A stretch of DNA of 64,000 nt from Fasciolopsis buskii. Lineage: Eukaryota; Platyhelminthes; Trematoda; Plagiorchiida; Fasciolidae. The stretch spans positions 33,735-97,734 of the forward strand of contig LUCM01008860.1 of the NCBI GenBank assembly GCA_008360955.1. Reading direction: 5' to 3'. The translations under genes and the position numbers were made by a program. Under the pieces are notes generated by a model that was given only the letters and a program-made list of their open reading frames with translations, was not told where the DNA came from and made no database searches. The stretch's first letter is position 1; every line of letters begins with the position of its first letter. Positions 53,308-64,000 of this stretch are shown one piece after another.

Positions 53308-54715
53308 GCACGGTGTCGAAAATTTTTCACGTCTAAATAATATAGTTACAACTAAACTCCAACTGTATTTCACGAGGCATGGTGTGACCAATTAGACGCT
53401 TCCAGTTGGGGCACGCTCAATCAACCCCTGGAAACTCGAAGTCTAAACAACATCGCCTAAGTAACACAGTAAATCAGTGGATCCGGGGAAGGTCTAACTT
53501 TGTTAGGTTACCCTCTTTGCAGTCGTCGAACTGCGTTTTCTCTCCGATCAGATAAATGAGTGTGGTGTGACCTTGTGACAGCGCTTACAGAATTTACTCT
53601 GCTTGATTAAAAGTCTAATCAAGCGACAAAGTTTGGTTTCTCAGTCAGAGAATAGAAAATGTAATTTGTAATTCGATTATTAAATGACCAATTATAAACC
53701 GATAATACTCAACTCGCTGCAAATAATCACAATAGAAGTAATTTTGTTGGGCATTTCCTCATGTTGGCCCCAGACTGTTGACCCGACCAGTAAACTGACT
53801 CAATTCCGGGGGCGAGATGTTGCCAGGACAACTGTCTGCATTGAAAGACAGCCGGTTGTTGACTTTATATTAGGCCCAATCGTTTGTCTGTGATGACCTA
53901 CAAAGAAGTCATTTGTCTTCCAGGGTCAATAGATGAGTGAGCAGTGGGTGGGTACGATCTAGTACTGGGCCACCTCATCCCACGTGGACAAGGGCCAAGT
54001 TGCTGAGAGCCAAACTGAACAGACTGAGCCTAAGTGTTTGACTGATTGGGATCAGATTAAGATCCGGTCCGCTGGTTGTTGCCAAAATGTAAGGTTCAGC
54101 AAACGGGCTTTTAAGCAGGCCAATTTATAATACTCGTTTTTAAACCAAGAGGCTTAACTGTAGACAGGTTCAAAAAGACAGCGATTATTAATTCAGATCA
54201 TTTGTGCGAACGAGTTCAGGTGAGACTATCACCTGCGAAATACAAAGTCATATGGACAAGCTACCGATGGCAATCAAACGGTACTTTTCTCCAAACTCAA
54301 ACTTGATAACCTTCAGTTCGATTCCAGTCATGATTGTTGGTCATTTCTTTTTACCCGATCAGATCACTTTTACGGCCGAAAAGTGACAGATGGTGGGAAG
54401 AGTTGGGTTTGCTACCTTTTTCTTGTCCAAACTTCACGCTTTTAACCCTTCCAGTAACATTTCCTTTCGGCAATGGTGAAAATCTTTTGTTAGTAACATG
54501 CCAAATTAGACGAAAGAAAAGATGCGTTGTTTCAAACACAAAAATGCATGTCGTTTAGAGACACTCACACAGTTGCACTAAGACTCTATACAGTATGCCT
54601 TTTTGAACAATACACTACTATTTCATTACTAATTTTCCCTCTTAACAAATTCCATTCAATCAATCTTTTCACATGTATATTGACTGGATTAGCTAGTACT
54701 TAATCTGCGTCCAAT

Positions 54716-54731
54716 CTCTCTCTCTCTCTCC
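54716..54731 (+). repeat. CT tract upstream of the exon 2 acceptor
   Basis: A short CT dinucleotide run about 28 bases before the AG, likely serving as the polypyrimidine tract. Confidence 0.6.
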
Positions 54732-54759
54732 TCACCGCTACACGCACTTGACGAATTAG

Positions 54760-54957
54760 GAAAAACCGGCTCGTGTTTCAAACAACGTCTGGAAAGTGGA
54801 AAATGTGTGGGGCTGATAGTCGGCGTGAAAACTCAAAGCGATTGCTGTGCGACCGGGGGATTCTATCTGAATCGGATGCTCACCCAACGGGAGTATTTGA
54901 ACGATCATTTGATTTTCGAGTTGGGCACACCAAATTGTGTGAATGCATGCACAGAAG
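54760..54957 (+). CDS. fst: Follistatin-like gene, exon 2: N-terminal domain
   Basis: This 198-base phase 1-1 exon encodes residues 33-98, the follistatin N-terminal domain. Cysteines fall at 38, 48, 61, 62, 92 and 96, matching the family order C, C, CC, PNC, C. Shared short motifs are G-x-C at the start, SGKC, DCCATG and TPNC. The acceptor is AG at 54758-54759 behind a CT-rich tract (54716-54731), and the donor is GTGAGT at 54958. In vertebrate follistatin this domain contacts activin and helps block receptor binding. Position 39, just after the first cysteine, is Phe where vertebrate follistatins carry Trp, so ligand contacts may differ. The ATG-started reading frame across this stretch (54773-54961) is a different frame and not the real product. 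Domain identity is strong because spacing, cysteines and both splice phases agree. Confidence 0.9.
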
Positions 54958-57900
54958 GTGAGTCAAGATGAGAACAAATGATTGATAACTGATTTATTTG
55001 AATTGTCGCGAATTCGAAGTCACAAGGAATTAGCCATCGTGCAGAGTTCCCACTCGGTTCACAATTGGTCGGACGACCAAAGCTTGGTTGATCTTGTTCA
55101 AAGCCTTCGTCCTATTCGCGTGGCCTTCAAGCAGTCATCTAAGGCGTGGACTGGACTGTTTTACGTCCAAGATTCATGCACGTGTAGACCGGTGACGGAG
55201 CTCGGTAATGTGCTGACAACTTGACAGATTAGCCTAATGGCTAGGACTTGATACAGATAATCTTTCGTCTCTGATTCATCTTTTAGTTAGGAAGCAGTGG
55301 GTGTGCTTTGTTGATGGTAAAAAATGGCTATAGATTGCCTTCACATTTCACTAATGATGAGTTGAGTGATGATGCCGTTTGGTGAAGGACCAAGTGTGCT
55401 AATCAATCAGTACGGTCGAGAGGAATTCGTTGTCACGGCATATTTGGAGATATAAAATACAACAGAGATGAGCTCCGTTTCCGTTTTACCTAACTGCTGA
55501 AATACCATCACGTAACCAGAAAAAGTTCTCGCATTTTGCGGTAGATCATATAACTACCGCACTTGTCACTGATCCTGCAGATACTTACACATTGAAAATG
55601 ATACATTGACCAGTTAGGGACAAATTTGCCATCAAGACGACTTGAGATAAATCATCTTGGCAATGTTTACGTGGACAGACGAACACCTTAAACGGGCGTG
55701 ACCTAGTATTTTCCAAACTGGCTGATCAGATTCCATCGTGATTGGCTTCGTTCCAGCGGGACAGGTAAACGGCAGACACGATGTCTATAAAACGAGAAAA
55801 AAGGCGCAAATCATAATTTGTGCGATGGATGGCAATGATTAGGTATGATTATCAGTTGGGATGAGTAAAAAATTTGCCTCCTTTTTGAATCAGTACACTA
55901 CCAGTTGTGCAAATGACTTAACTGTAAAATTCCTCGGCCGTCGCGAGGTTCGAACCCACGCGATGGCATCGAGTGCTGATTATTTGTTTTCCATGCAAAT
56001 TTTAAGGTACTCCCCACATGCGACCAGATACTGAGGATCAAACAGAAACATGGACTTGTGTAGATAGGCTTGGAATCCACGCCTGCAGTGTTACAGGATG
56101 CTAGATGTGCATTAATTTACACGTACATAGTACGATGATGGAATTATACCCATTGACGACGAATACTTACGTCACTGTTGGTTGGTCTTCTCGTCCTTTT
56201 AACCTTTTAAGAAGAATGTTAATCCAATTACTGGTATCACTCTGTTCTGACCATTGAGTAGAAGTTGCGTTATACGCGTAAAAATGTCCTATTAAACTGA
56301 CGCGATCTGTCCACATCCCCGTATAAGAACTACTGACGCACTGTGGTGCAATTTGTGCTCCATCAGCAGAACGATATGATCACGTCGCATTCAATCCCGG
56401 ATGTGGAGGGCTGTTGTCCCCTCACTTAGATTACTTCGGTGGATGATGATGGCTATCAAGAAGAAATATCGAATTCGTTGTCCCTTCTTCAAATCATCAA
56501 AAATGGATCCACGGAGGGCAAACTACAGAACGAATTGACGTTTACCGTACATGAATTTGTGATTTCGTCAGTTCCATCTGTGGTGGCACATTAAAATGTC
56601 TTCTGTGTGGAAGTTAGACGCTTTATGAGGAACCTTTCCCATTGTTGAACCTGACGTTTACATGGTTGATCAGTTTTAAGGTTTGAAACAGCTGCGTGTG
56701 TAACACATCAAAATCTTCAAGGATCCGAGAGTATACGTTCGTGCAACTACGACGATTAATTATCTTAAATGGATTTCCGGTTTCCAAACACCCCGGTATC
56801 AATGCGAAACTATTTCCTTGATTAAATTTGTCACATCCGCGTTATGTCATGGTAACGTGTTTTAAATATACTCGTTCAGTAGTTGGTAGAGTTGAATATG
56901 ATGTTCCACTTCTAATAATGATTAAGTTGCTCTAAGCCAGAATTCCAGTGACATAAATGTTGAATTTGTGTGTAAAGTCTGATAAAATCGTGCAACAAAA
57001 AGAGCGTGTCCAGCCTATTTACAGGATCATCAACCGGGATTCTGCAACTTGAAGTTGGTTAAAGCCAAATATCGCCGTAGATGGGATATGGTAACGAGCC
57101 GAGTGAGAGTAAATCGCTGTTTACGAAAAAAATGTCCCATTGGATCCACGATACACATATCTGAGCTTTGAGAAGTAACAGATTATTGATTAGCCGGCCA
57201 TTAACGTTCGACTTCGACAATGGATTCTGATTAGCTGATTGAACACGTCACGTGAATGGAGCGCCATTTTCCTCTATCCAATAAAAAAACCTGCAATTAT
57301 TATGTAACTGAACGTTTTGTTGAATTCAACTAGTTGATACGTTTTAAGTCAACTAGGAAATCTTGATGTGGGTTTTCAGTGAGCAAGACAAAATCTCCCT
57401 ATACTTATGAACTTCGGATGTTCGAGTAAACTGGTCCATTGGCTAACTGTCTGAAAACCTTAAGGGCCAGAAGAATGCCCATGAATATCTTCCTTGCATA
57501 TATTCGAATTCCCCCGTAGTTGTCCATTTTTATTAATTAGACTAATCTATTATTATTACTATTACTGTTACTATTAATATTGTATTTGTTGCTTCTGAAT
57601 AGTATCGATGATTATGTATTGGTAGAGATGACATGCAAATAAAAGTGGCATTTGAATTTTTTCCTCCCATCCGGTGAAATGGATATTTTCATAAATCATC
57701 CGTTCCGTTCGCTCCCGTAATTGTGAGCAGGAAGATCAGATTACGGGTTAATTTACCAAATACCATGCATTTTCAGTCGTGATTGAATAACTACTCAGTT
57801 ATAGTCAGTAGCAGGTGCCAGGGCAAATTACTTGTTGCATCTACCATTTTCACGGGACGTTGCGGAACTTCACCTGGTCGCGCAAGCCAAAGTGTTCTGT

Positions 57901-58575
57901 CATTTTAATTAAAGAGAGGGAATTTTTAAGCGGAATTGTGCACTTCATTTAGTGATTCTGCACCTGGTCGACTGAGGGCCACATCGCCCATCAGAATTTA
58001 GCCGAATCTCGCTATTCTCCAGAGTTGACCAACGGCTCTTTAGTCTCATCCCGCAGGCCTTCAGCATCCACGCAGATACCCCAAGCCGTGGTGCTACAAG
58101 GACGGTGCAGATCACAAAGCAATAGAATATTCGAAGGTCACCACAAATTGAAAAGCAAATGATCGGTGCTTCGGAAGGAGTTGAAGAAATGAGCTCGTTC
58201 ACAAACAGCCCTCAGTGAAAAAGTTGACACCGTTACGTAAGACAACTCCCAACAATTCGCACTTGTTCATCCAGATCTGTAACGTGAACCTTTACAAAAG
58301 TAGATTTTTCAATTTTTTACTTATCCAAAACTAGTTCGATTTTACTTTTTCATCTAACTCGCTTGCATTGATATGGCCGAAGTATGAAAGTCAATATTAC
58401 ATGACTCATGGATTGATTAGTGCAATATTGATCTTGGGTGGCCCTTAATGATTAAAATCGCGGATCTGGGAGTTTTTTCCCACGAGACTAACGCTTTCAT
58501 TGATTGGACTCGTTTGAATTCCTTATACTATTCCCCCGGGGTTCTCATCCACTTCCCCGTTCTTCGATATGACAG
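54958..58575 (+). other. Follistatin intron 2 (phase 1)
   Basis: A GT-AG intron of 3,618 bases. It contains a degenerate SINE-B copy (55229-55375) and a tRNA-like B-box sequence on the - strand near 55925-55990. No other coding signal was recognised. Confidence 0.8.
55229..55375 (+). repeat. SINE-B copy 3, degenerate
   Basis: TTAGCCTAATGGCTAGGAC at the head and CTAATGATGAGTTGAGTGAT at the tail match SINE-B; the B box is decayed. It lies in follistatin intron 2. Confidence 0.55.
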
Positions 58576-59325
58576 TTCAGAAGCCCACATGCGAAGGCTA
58601 TTTCTGTCCTGAGGGCTACTTCTGTCACGTGATCGACGGACAACCGTTTTGTCATTGTCATCCCCAATGCAAACTGCTTGATTATTTGTCCGGTCCCGTG
58701 TGCACATCTAATTTACGTCGATTTACCGACCGTTGTCAATTGAAAAGAGCTTACTGTGATTCACCGAATCAAGTGTTCGAAATTGTTCCGTGTTTGAGCA
58801 CGGAACAATTGTTTTGTTCTCGGGCAAGTCGTTTGACAAATGCCAAGCAGATGATGTCTTGGTTGGACAACAGTGTGACCACATGGCGTGAACGTCAAAG
58901 GAGACAACCGTCTTGGACAGTTCATCGATTTAACGACGCACGAAAACGTACTGGTGCTTTGTGGTTTGATGAACATCAACTGGTCAGTAGACGGGCAGCA
59001 AACGAATACCAAATGGATCCAGATTTCTGGCAAATCTTACAACCCCGTGAAACCGATGCTTCATCGGACGAGCTTGGCATTGGTCTCGTTTGTCCAGTCG
59101 GACAATTTTGTCTTGTACGCCAATTCGACGGACGTCCAATGTGTACCGGTTTCTTAACGGATCGATCCGATGATTTGTCCGATCAAGAACCTTGCACTCG
59201 CGAGCCATTCCCCAATCCGAAATGTGGTGTAGATAATCGGACATACGTGAGCGAATGTGAAATCAAATTGGCCGGTTTGGAGAAGCAATTGGAAATTCGA
59301 ATTGCTTATGAAGGACCATGTGTAG
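58576..59325 (+). CDS. fst: Follistatin-like gene, exon 3: two follistatin/Kazal domains
   Basis: This 750-base phase 1-1 exon encodes residues 99-348. The first follistatin domain has all ten cysteines (104, 109, 115, 124, 126, 130, 141, 152, 159, 171). After C179 comes a 91-residue cysteine-free insert (180-270) rich in basic residues, with RQRR at 205-208 and RKR at 221-223. The second domain has cysteines 271, 277, 288, 305, 315, 326 and 347, with C179 possibly its first; it lacks the equivalents of the fifth and ninth. It carries an N-glycosylation sequon at N319. The acceptor is GACAG at 58571-58575 and the donor GTAAGA at 59326. Follistatins are secreted antagonists of activin and BMP ligands. 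Vertebrate follistatin has three such domains, so a further exon is expected downstream; none was recognised before 64000. Other Kazal proteins such as agrin are less likely because exon 2 supplies a follistatin N-terminal domain. Confidence 0.92.
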
Positions 59326-59739
59326 GTAAGACCAAATTTCAATTCTTACTTGGGTGTGAGAAATTTCTTCCTACTGAAACGACACTATCCACGGGACCTG
59401 GGGTTGCATTGCGTAGTTTCTGGTCTATTTCATTTTCCAAAAAAATAAAACGCATTAGAATCTTGGAACATTTCATTACCATGTACGTTGTTCGTATCTA
59501 TACAATAACATGTGAACGATGTTCCGAATGAATTACGCGAACTATACTCCTTATAGTATGCTATATGGGAATATGTATTTATCGTGAATAAAACGGAGAA
59601 TAGAAATGCCACAAAACCTGTCAATCGGTATATCAGTTTCCCACTTATTTTCATGTAATTTTCGGATTTGATAGTTTGAAAATTATCACCAATTGGATTA
59701 GTTCCAGTTTCCTTTGAAACCGTCTTGAATATCAGAACC

Positions 59740-59892
59740 AAATGACGTAAGGAGTGTATCTAAAAATCCATGCTCCATGTAGTGGTTTTTATTGTGAATG
59801 AAATAATTTTAATAACACAGCGTTGTTGGTAGATGTAACTTGCCAACGTTTCGACTACCGTGGGTAGTCTTTCTCAAGACAAGTTTTACCAT
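59740..59892. repeat. Penelope-type hammerhead-like repeat, copy C
   Basis: Begins ATGACGTAAGGAGTGT, which also starts copy A, and has CAACGTTTCGACTACCGTGG followed by GTAGTCTTTCTCAAGACAAG. It is the cleanest copy of the structured core. Confidence 0.75.
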
Positions 59893-61734
59893 GAAAACTG
59901 GAAATTTTAGGCTATTAATACTTTTAACGACAATATTGTTTTTGACAAGTACATGTTTTCAGGCCTATTCTTCAAAAGTTCCCGAAATCTCGTTAATCGC
60001 CATTCCTTCTCCTCTAAGCAGGAAAACACAGATCTTTTTCAAGGACAGGACATTCAGATACTAGTGCAAATTTCTCTTCCACTGACTGGAGAACAAAAGC
60101 TATTCTGATATTATTTGAATAATGTTCCGAGTGAAACTTTTACAATGAGATCAAATTGAGGTGTAGTTGGAAAAGGTAATTTTGATGGTGTCAAATGAGA
60201 AGTATTTGAGTGTCTCGACTCCGTCAGCGCCCCCACAAATAACAATTAGCGAATACCGTCAAAAGATCGAATCAAGTAGACTGGATCAATCCCAAATCAA
60301 AGCTGATAAGTATACTATCGGATTCCGGATGCTAGCTGAGACAAACTTTGCTTTTTCTGCTTGGGTATTTCCTCTTAGGTTTGTCACAACCGATTTCTGA
60401 CTGATGACATCGCTTAGAAGTTGATGAATTCCTTGCTCACTCCCAGGTGCTGTGTTGCATATTCATTCGAGGGACACATGAGCATTAGGGCCCGATGTTT
60501 GAACTTTGGCCACAGTTTATGCCTCACCTAGCGTAATGTAACATACAGTGACAGGTTTTCTTCAAACAATCCAGCAGACTGGGAGATTGATGTGTTTTAC
60601 GAGATACCGGTACTCGGAGTGCAGAAGCAATGTGACGTGCAAGTGAACTAGCTTCAATTCTCTTTAAATTCTGTAGCTGCGTTAATCAAAAATTGCTGGT
60701 TTTGACCGGGAAAATGACTACCCTTTTATTTTATTGTTAAGAGATACGGGATAGGAAATATTTACGAAAGAAACATAAGGACATGCGGTTTCAAGCAATA
60801 GCGTGGTGGACACGCACAGGCATCTTTGACTACTTCTCACTAAATAATAAAGAAGAATAGAGAATCCAGAGGTTTTCGGTAGTATCTAAATGGTATACAT
60901 GGGCTGATCGATTCCGGGGGAATGTATGAGAACAGCGGTTCGTACGAATGTCTCCGCTCCTTTTAACGTCCATCTAGATTTTCTCGTTATTTTAGTGTTA
61001 AAATGAAGTAGCAAACCAAGCTGAGCTGAATAATGTCTTTCACAAGTGCACGTTATTTCGCCTATCGACTAGTCATTCACTAAAAATCGATTGAACTGAT
61101 ATTAGTAATGTCAGTAACAATTACAACTGACCTAGACGGACAGAATTGCCATTCTCAACGAGCAATCATTCGGAGCACAGCTTTCATGCACGAATCTCAG
61201 TTCATCCAGTTAGTCTTAAATTCGGGAACCTTCAAACTTTAGTCGGACCCTATCGGTCTTATATATCCGCTTACATATCCAAGGTTTGATCCCGAGCGTT
61301 CCGACTGGAACATGCATGCCCTACTATTGCGCCACCCAACTTCTATCCGGACCGATTAGAATTACCCAGTTGGTTCAGATTTTGTCTCCACTGACAGTCA
61401 GCAATACCTGGCAATTTCAAAGGCCCGTGATCAAACCCTGGGCACGGTTGGCATGCAACGCTGATGAGAACTAATGAGAATGAAGTTCGGTCCCACTGCT
61501 TTTCGAGTGTAAGCGTGGTCGGATGGTCCCAGTTACGCACGTGAAAGGTGTAATCTGAAGGACTATCAATTCAATCATCAATCCCATCAATCCCACACAC
61601 TACTAGCAGATGACTGTGATTTGTATGACTGAATAGGTACTGTCATGACCAGTTGATCAGTAACTCATTGAAATGAACAATCTCATCACACAAGAACAAA
61701 ATTTTAGCAGAGAATAGTAATATCAAAGAAAAGT

Positions 61735-61870
61735 TGCGTAATCACTAGTATCATCAACAAAAACAGCAATAGTTACAAATTTCACAGTTACTACCACTAT
61801 AACTACTGGTATTACTGCCACGGCAACAACAACTACTACTAGTACCATTATCACTATTACTAATGTCATT
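61735..61870. repeat. Imperfect ACT/ATC/ACA trinucleotide tract
   Basis: Drifting trinucleotides; the Val/Ile-rich - strand frame here comes from it. Confidence 0.75.
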
Positions 61871-61964
61871 AGTAGTAAAAATATAATTCGCGAAATTTGT
61901 GCTGTTATGTACAAGTAAACAAAATTGAGTCGGGAAAGCAATTGGATAAGCACCGGCCAGACTT

Positions 61965-61982
61965 TGGGGGGCGGGGGGCGGG
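61965..61982 (+). repeat. G-rich run
   Basis: Two runs of six G and one of three, separated by single C; possible quadruplex former. Confidence 0.6.
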
Positions 61983-64000
61983 TATCTTTCCGTTCGTCAT
62001 GGATAACGTCAGAATCATTATCCGAATCTTAGTCGCCGACTTCATTGTTGCCGTCACATCAGTACTATTTTTTCAACGAGCACGAATACGATTGCCATAC
62101 CGACTTGCGAAATTCGACGAAAATGCACCCATCGATTAGATAACGCCAACCCGTAATTATTGCGGTCACCTTCGTATTCCGCATTACGGTTAGGTCAGCA
62201 CAGAAGCTCGTAACAATGGCCAGGTTACGAAACCGGTTAGCAACTTAGCAGTGACGATGTAAACATTTCTACAAATCCGGTCAAACCGGAATGGTTTGGC
62301 GTTTGGGTTGCCGGTTCTGAAATCGGCGCAAGGCTACCATGTCCACCCTTCAGGTCGTGAGGCGTACGTCAGCACCGGTCATATGTGTGTGTACGCATGC
62401 AACAGGGGGAGGAGTGATCCATTGTTTGTCCACCGGTCTGCGAGCTCATGTTGATTTGTTTATTTGTCCGCTCATTTGTTTGTTTTTTTCAACGGAAACC
62501 AGTGAATAATTCCTGTAACTAATGCCCTTCGGTTTTCGGGGTAAAGTAAAACTGAAAACTGGTTCGGTAATCAAAAGTGACATCTTTCCCCGACCGCCTT
62601 ACAATTCTACAAGTGGGCACAAGCTTCGAACCATGAAAGTCACGGGATGGCCCAAAACACCATTACAAACGGGTCTTTCTATCCTGAATATAAAATCACG
62701 TTGTCGCAACCGTATGAAACCTTGAAAAGGGCAGACACAAAATCACTTGGTTGAACGTTTTTTCTTTGAAATCGGCAACAGAAAATCCGGCTGTATTTGT
62801 TTTATTTGCGCTGTCAGCTTCGCGAGTTCGAATCAAATTAGCAATTCTTTATTTACCAGAAAGCGTCCTTCCATCGAATGATAGTTATGCGGATAACGTC
62901 CACCGTCACGTGATCACTTTCGTGTGATGCACAATGGCTACGAGAACACACACGCGCACTCACAAATACAGACTCGTAAGATGGCGGTGATAGGTTAAGT
63001 TTGAAGTTGAGGGGACAATAGCCAATGTGCCTCAGACCCGACAGGCTGAACATCGAGGGGTTCAGATTGTCATGATCACGGGTTCGATAATTTGCGACAC
63101 CTAATTCGTGTTGTCCGGATCAATTACTCACGTTCGCATCTTTCAAAGTGATGACCATGAGTTAGGGAATCAATAACTGGACAATAATTCCAGGCAACTT
63201 TTAAAAGTTATCCTTGTTCTACATTTATCCAGTAACCTGGTACAGAAACAATTACTTCCGAGTTCACTGAGTTCCTATTGGCGAAATTGTTCTCGTTTAA
63301 CGTTATTTTCCCCGTGTGTTTGAACCCCAGCGGCCACTAGGCATGCCCAAGGTATATCATTAAAAACGATTAACCCGGTGAACTGTGAACCCTCACGTCT
63401 ACGTGTTGAATGTTGAATCATAGTGAAAAAATGGAAAAGTGTATAAAGCTACGGTGTTCCCGACATGGTTGGCTATTTTGGAACACGCGGGGCTGTACGA
63501 AAGAAATTCGAGTCGCAAGGTTTTTGGGCGTGAGAAAACAAAGAGAACGGCTGTCGGATTTCCCATAGCCGTCTTCGGTACCATTTGTCCGACTAAATGT
63601 TCCACCCTATTGCAAAAAATTGGCCTAAACCTGTGACGTACCTTGTTATTGTTACCCGTTGTCGCGCTGCTTCCTAACGAGCACGCAGTCAACGGTTCTC
63701 GAGGTTCTCCGTATGCTTTGGCGCGTCCTGATGGGAGTATTCTAGTGAAGGGGAACCGAACCTCCAGGACAGATAAGAAACCAAGGACGAGTTAGATCGA
63801 AATTTCACTCGTAAATTTTGTCGACTCTAACTGAGCGAAAAAATGAGACAGGCTGGTCGACAAGAGTGAGCCAGTTAAAAAAACGTGTCCCACTAAAATA
63901 GAATTGACATATTGCACAAAACTGGGATAAGTTTGGTTCCCGTATTGTTTTCTCATTACTTTCGCACCTCGCCCCTGGTCGAGGCCCATTTGTTGGACTA

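Larger units (their letters stand above)
50082..54759 (+). other. Follistatin intron 1 (phase 1)
   Basis: A GT-AG intron of 4,678 bases. It holds a tRNA-like repeat on the - strand near 51600-51707, a long imperfect GTAA/GTAT tract (51896-52240), an AAT/AGT tract (53272-53307) and a small perfect hairpin (53601-53624). No further exon was recognised. Open frames inside it, such as 51561-51854 on the - strand, coincide with repeats. Confidence 0.7.
59326..64000 (+). other. Presumed follistatin intron 3 or downstream region
   Basis: It begins with a donor (GTAAGA) directly after the second follistatin domain, so at least one further exon is expected. I looked for a third cysteine-rich domain and saw none. 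It contains a Penelope-type repeat (59740-59892), an imperfect trinucleotide tract (61735-61870) and a G-rich run (61965-61982). The rest is unassigned. Confidence 0.55.

Noticed and set aside
58761..59244. Open frames antisense or shifted to the follistatin exon
   Set aside because: They are shadows of exon 3, which has the domain pattern and correct splice phases.
62522..62725. Searched as a possible third follistatin domain exon, together with other frames after 59326
   Set aside because: No cysteine spacing compatible with a follistatin or Kazal domain.

Overview
The window looks like nuclear DNA from a flatworm, most likely a digenean trematode; the species cannot be told. The evidence is sparse coding sequence, GT-AG introns of several kilobases, many decayed non-LTR retrotransposons (CR1/Jockey-like and RTE-like), tRNA-derived SINE-like repeats in both orientations, and many microsatellites. 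No operon, bacterial gene, rRNA gene, CRISPR array or virus was seen.

Only one cellular gene can be supported: a follistatin on the + strand in the right third. Three exons were rebuilt: 49985-50081 (signal peptide), 54760-54957 (N-terminal cysteine-rich domain) and 58576-59325 (two follistatin/Kazal domains). All junctions are phase 1, and the 3' end lies beyond the window or was not recognised. The protein has a 91-residue insert with a furin-type RQRR site between cysteines, and its second Kazal unit lacks both cysteines of one expected disulfide.

Layout. 1-15 kb: a GATA microsatellite, SINE-A copies, hammerhead-like Penelope-type repeats, a CR1-like reverse transcriptase relic (6413-7122), an RTE relic (7570-8545), a head-to-head SINE-A pair (10951-11322) and two SINE-B copies. 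15.4-19.8 kb: a huge, almost perfect inverted repeat with 1,153-bp arms around a 2,023-bp spacer. 19.8-49 kb: mostly unassigned DNA with scattered SINE copies and a second CR1-like relic (37375-37720). 49-50 kb: a dense microsatellite cluster directly upstream of the follistatin start. 50-59.3 kb: the gene. 59.3-64 kb: its presumed next intron, with another Penelope-type repeat.

The best leads are the long inverted repeat, the unusual follistatin architecture, and a repeat family with a conserved variant of the hammerhead core. All domain and repeat calls come from reading the sequence without database searches.
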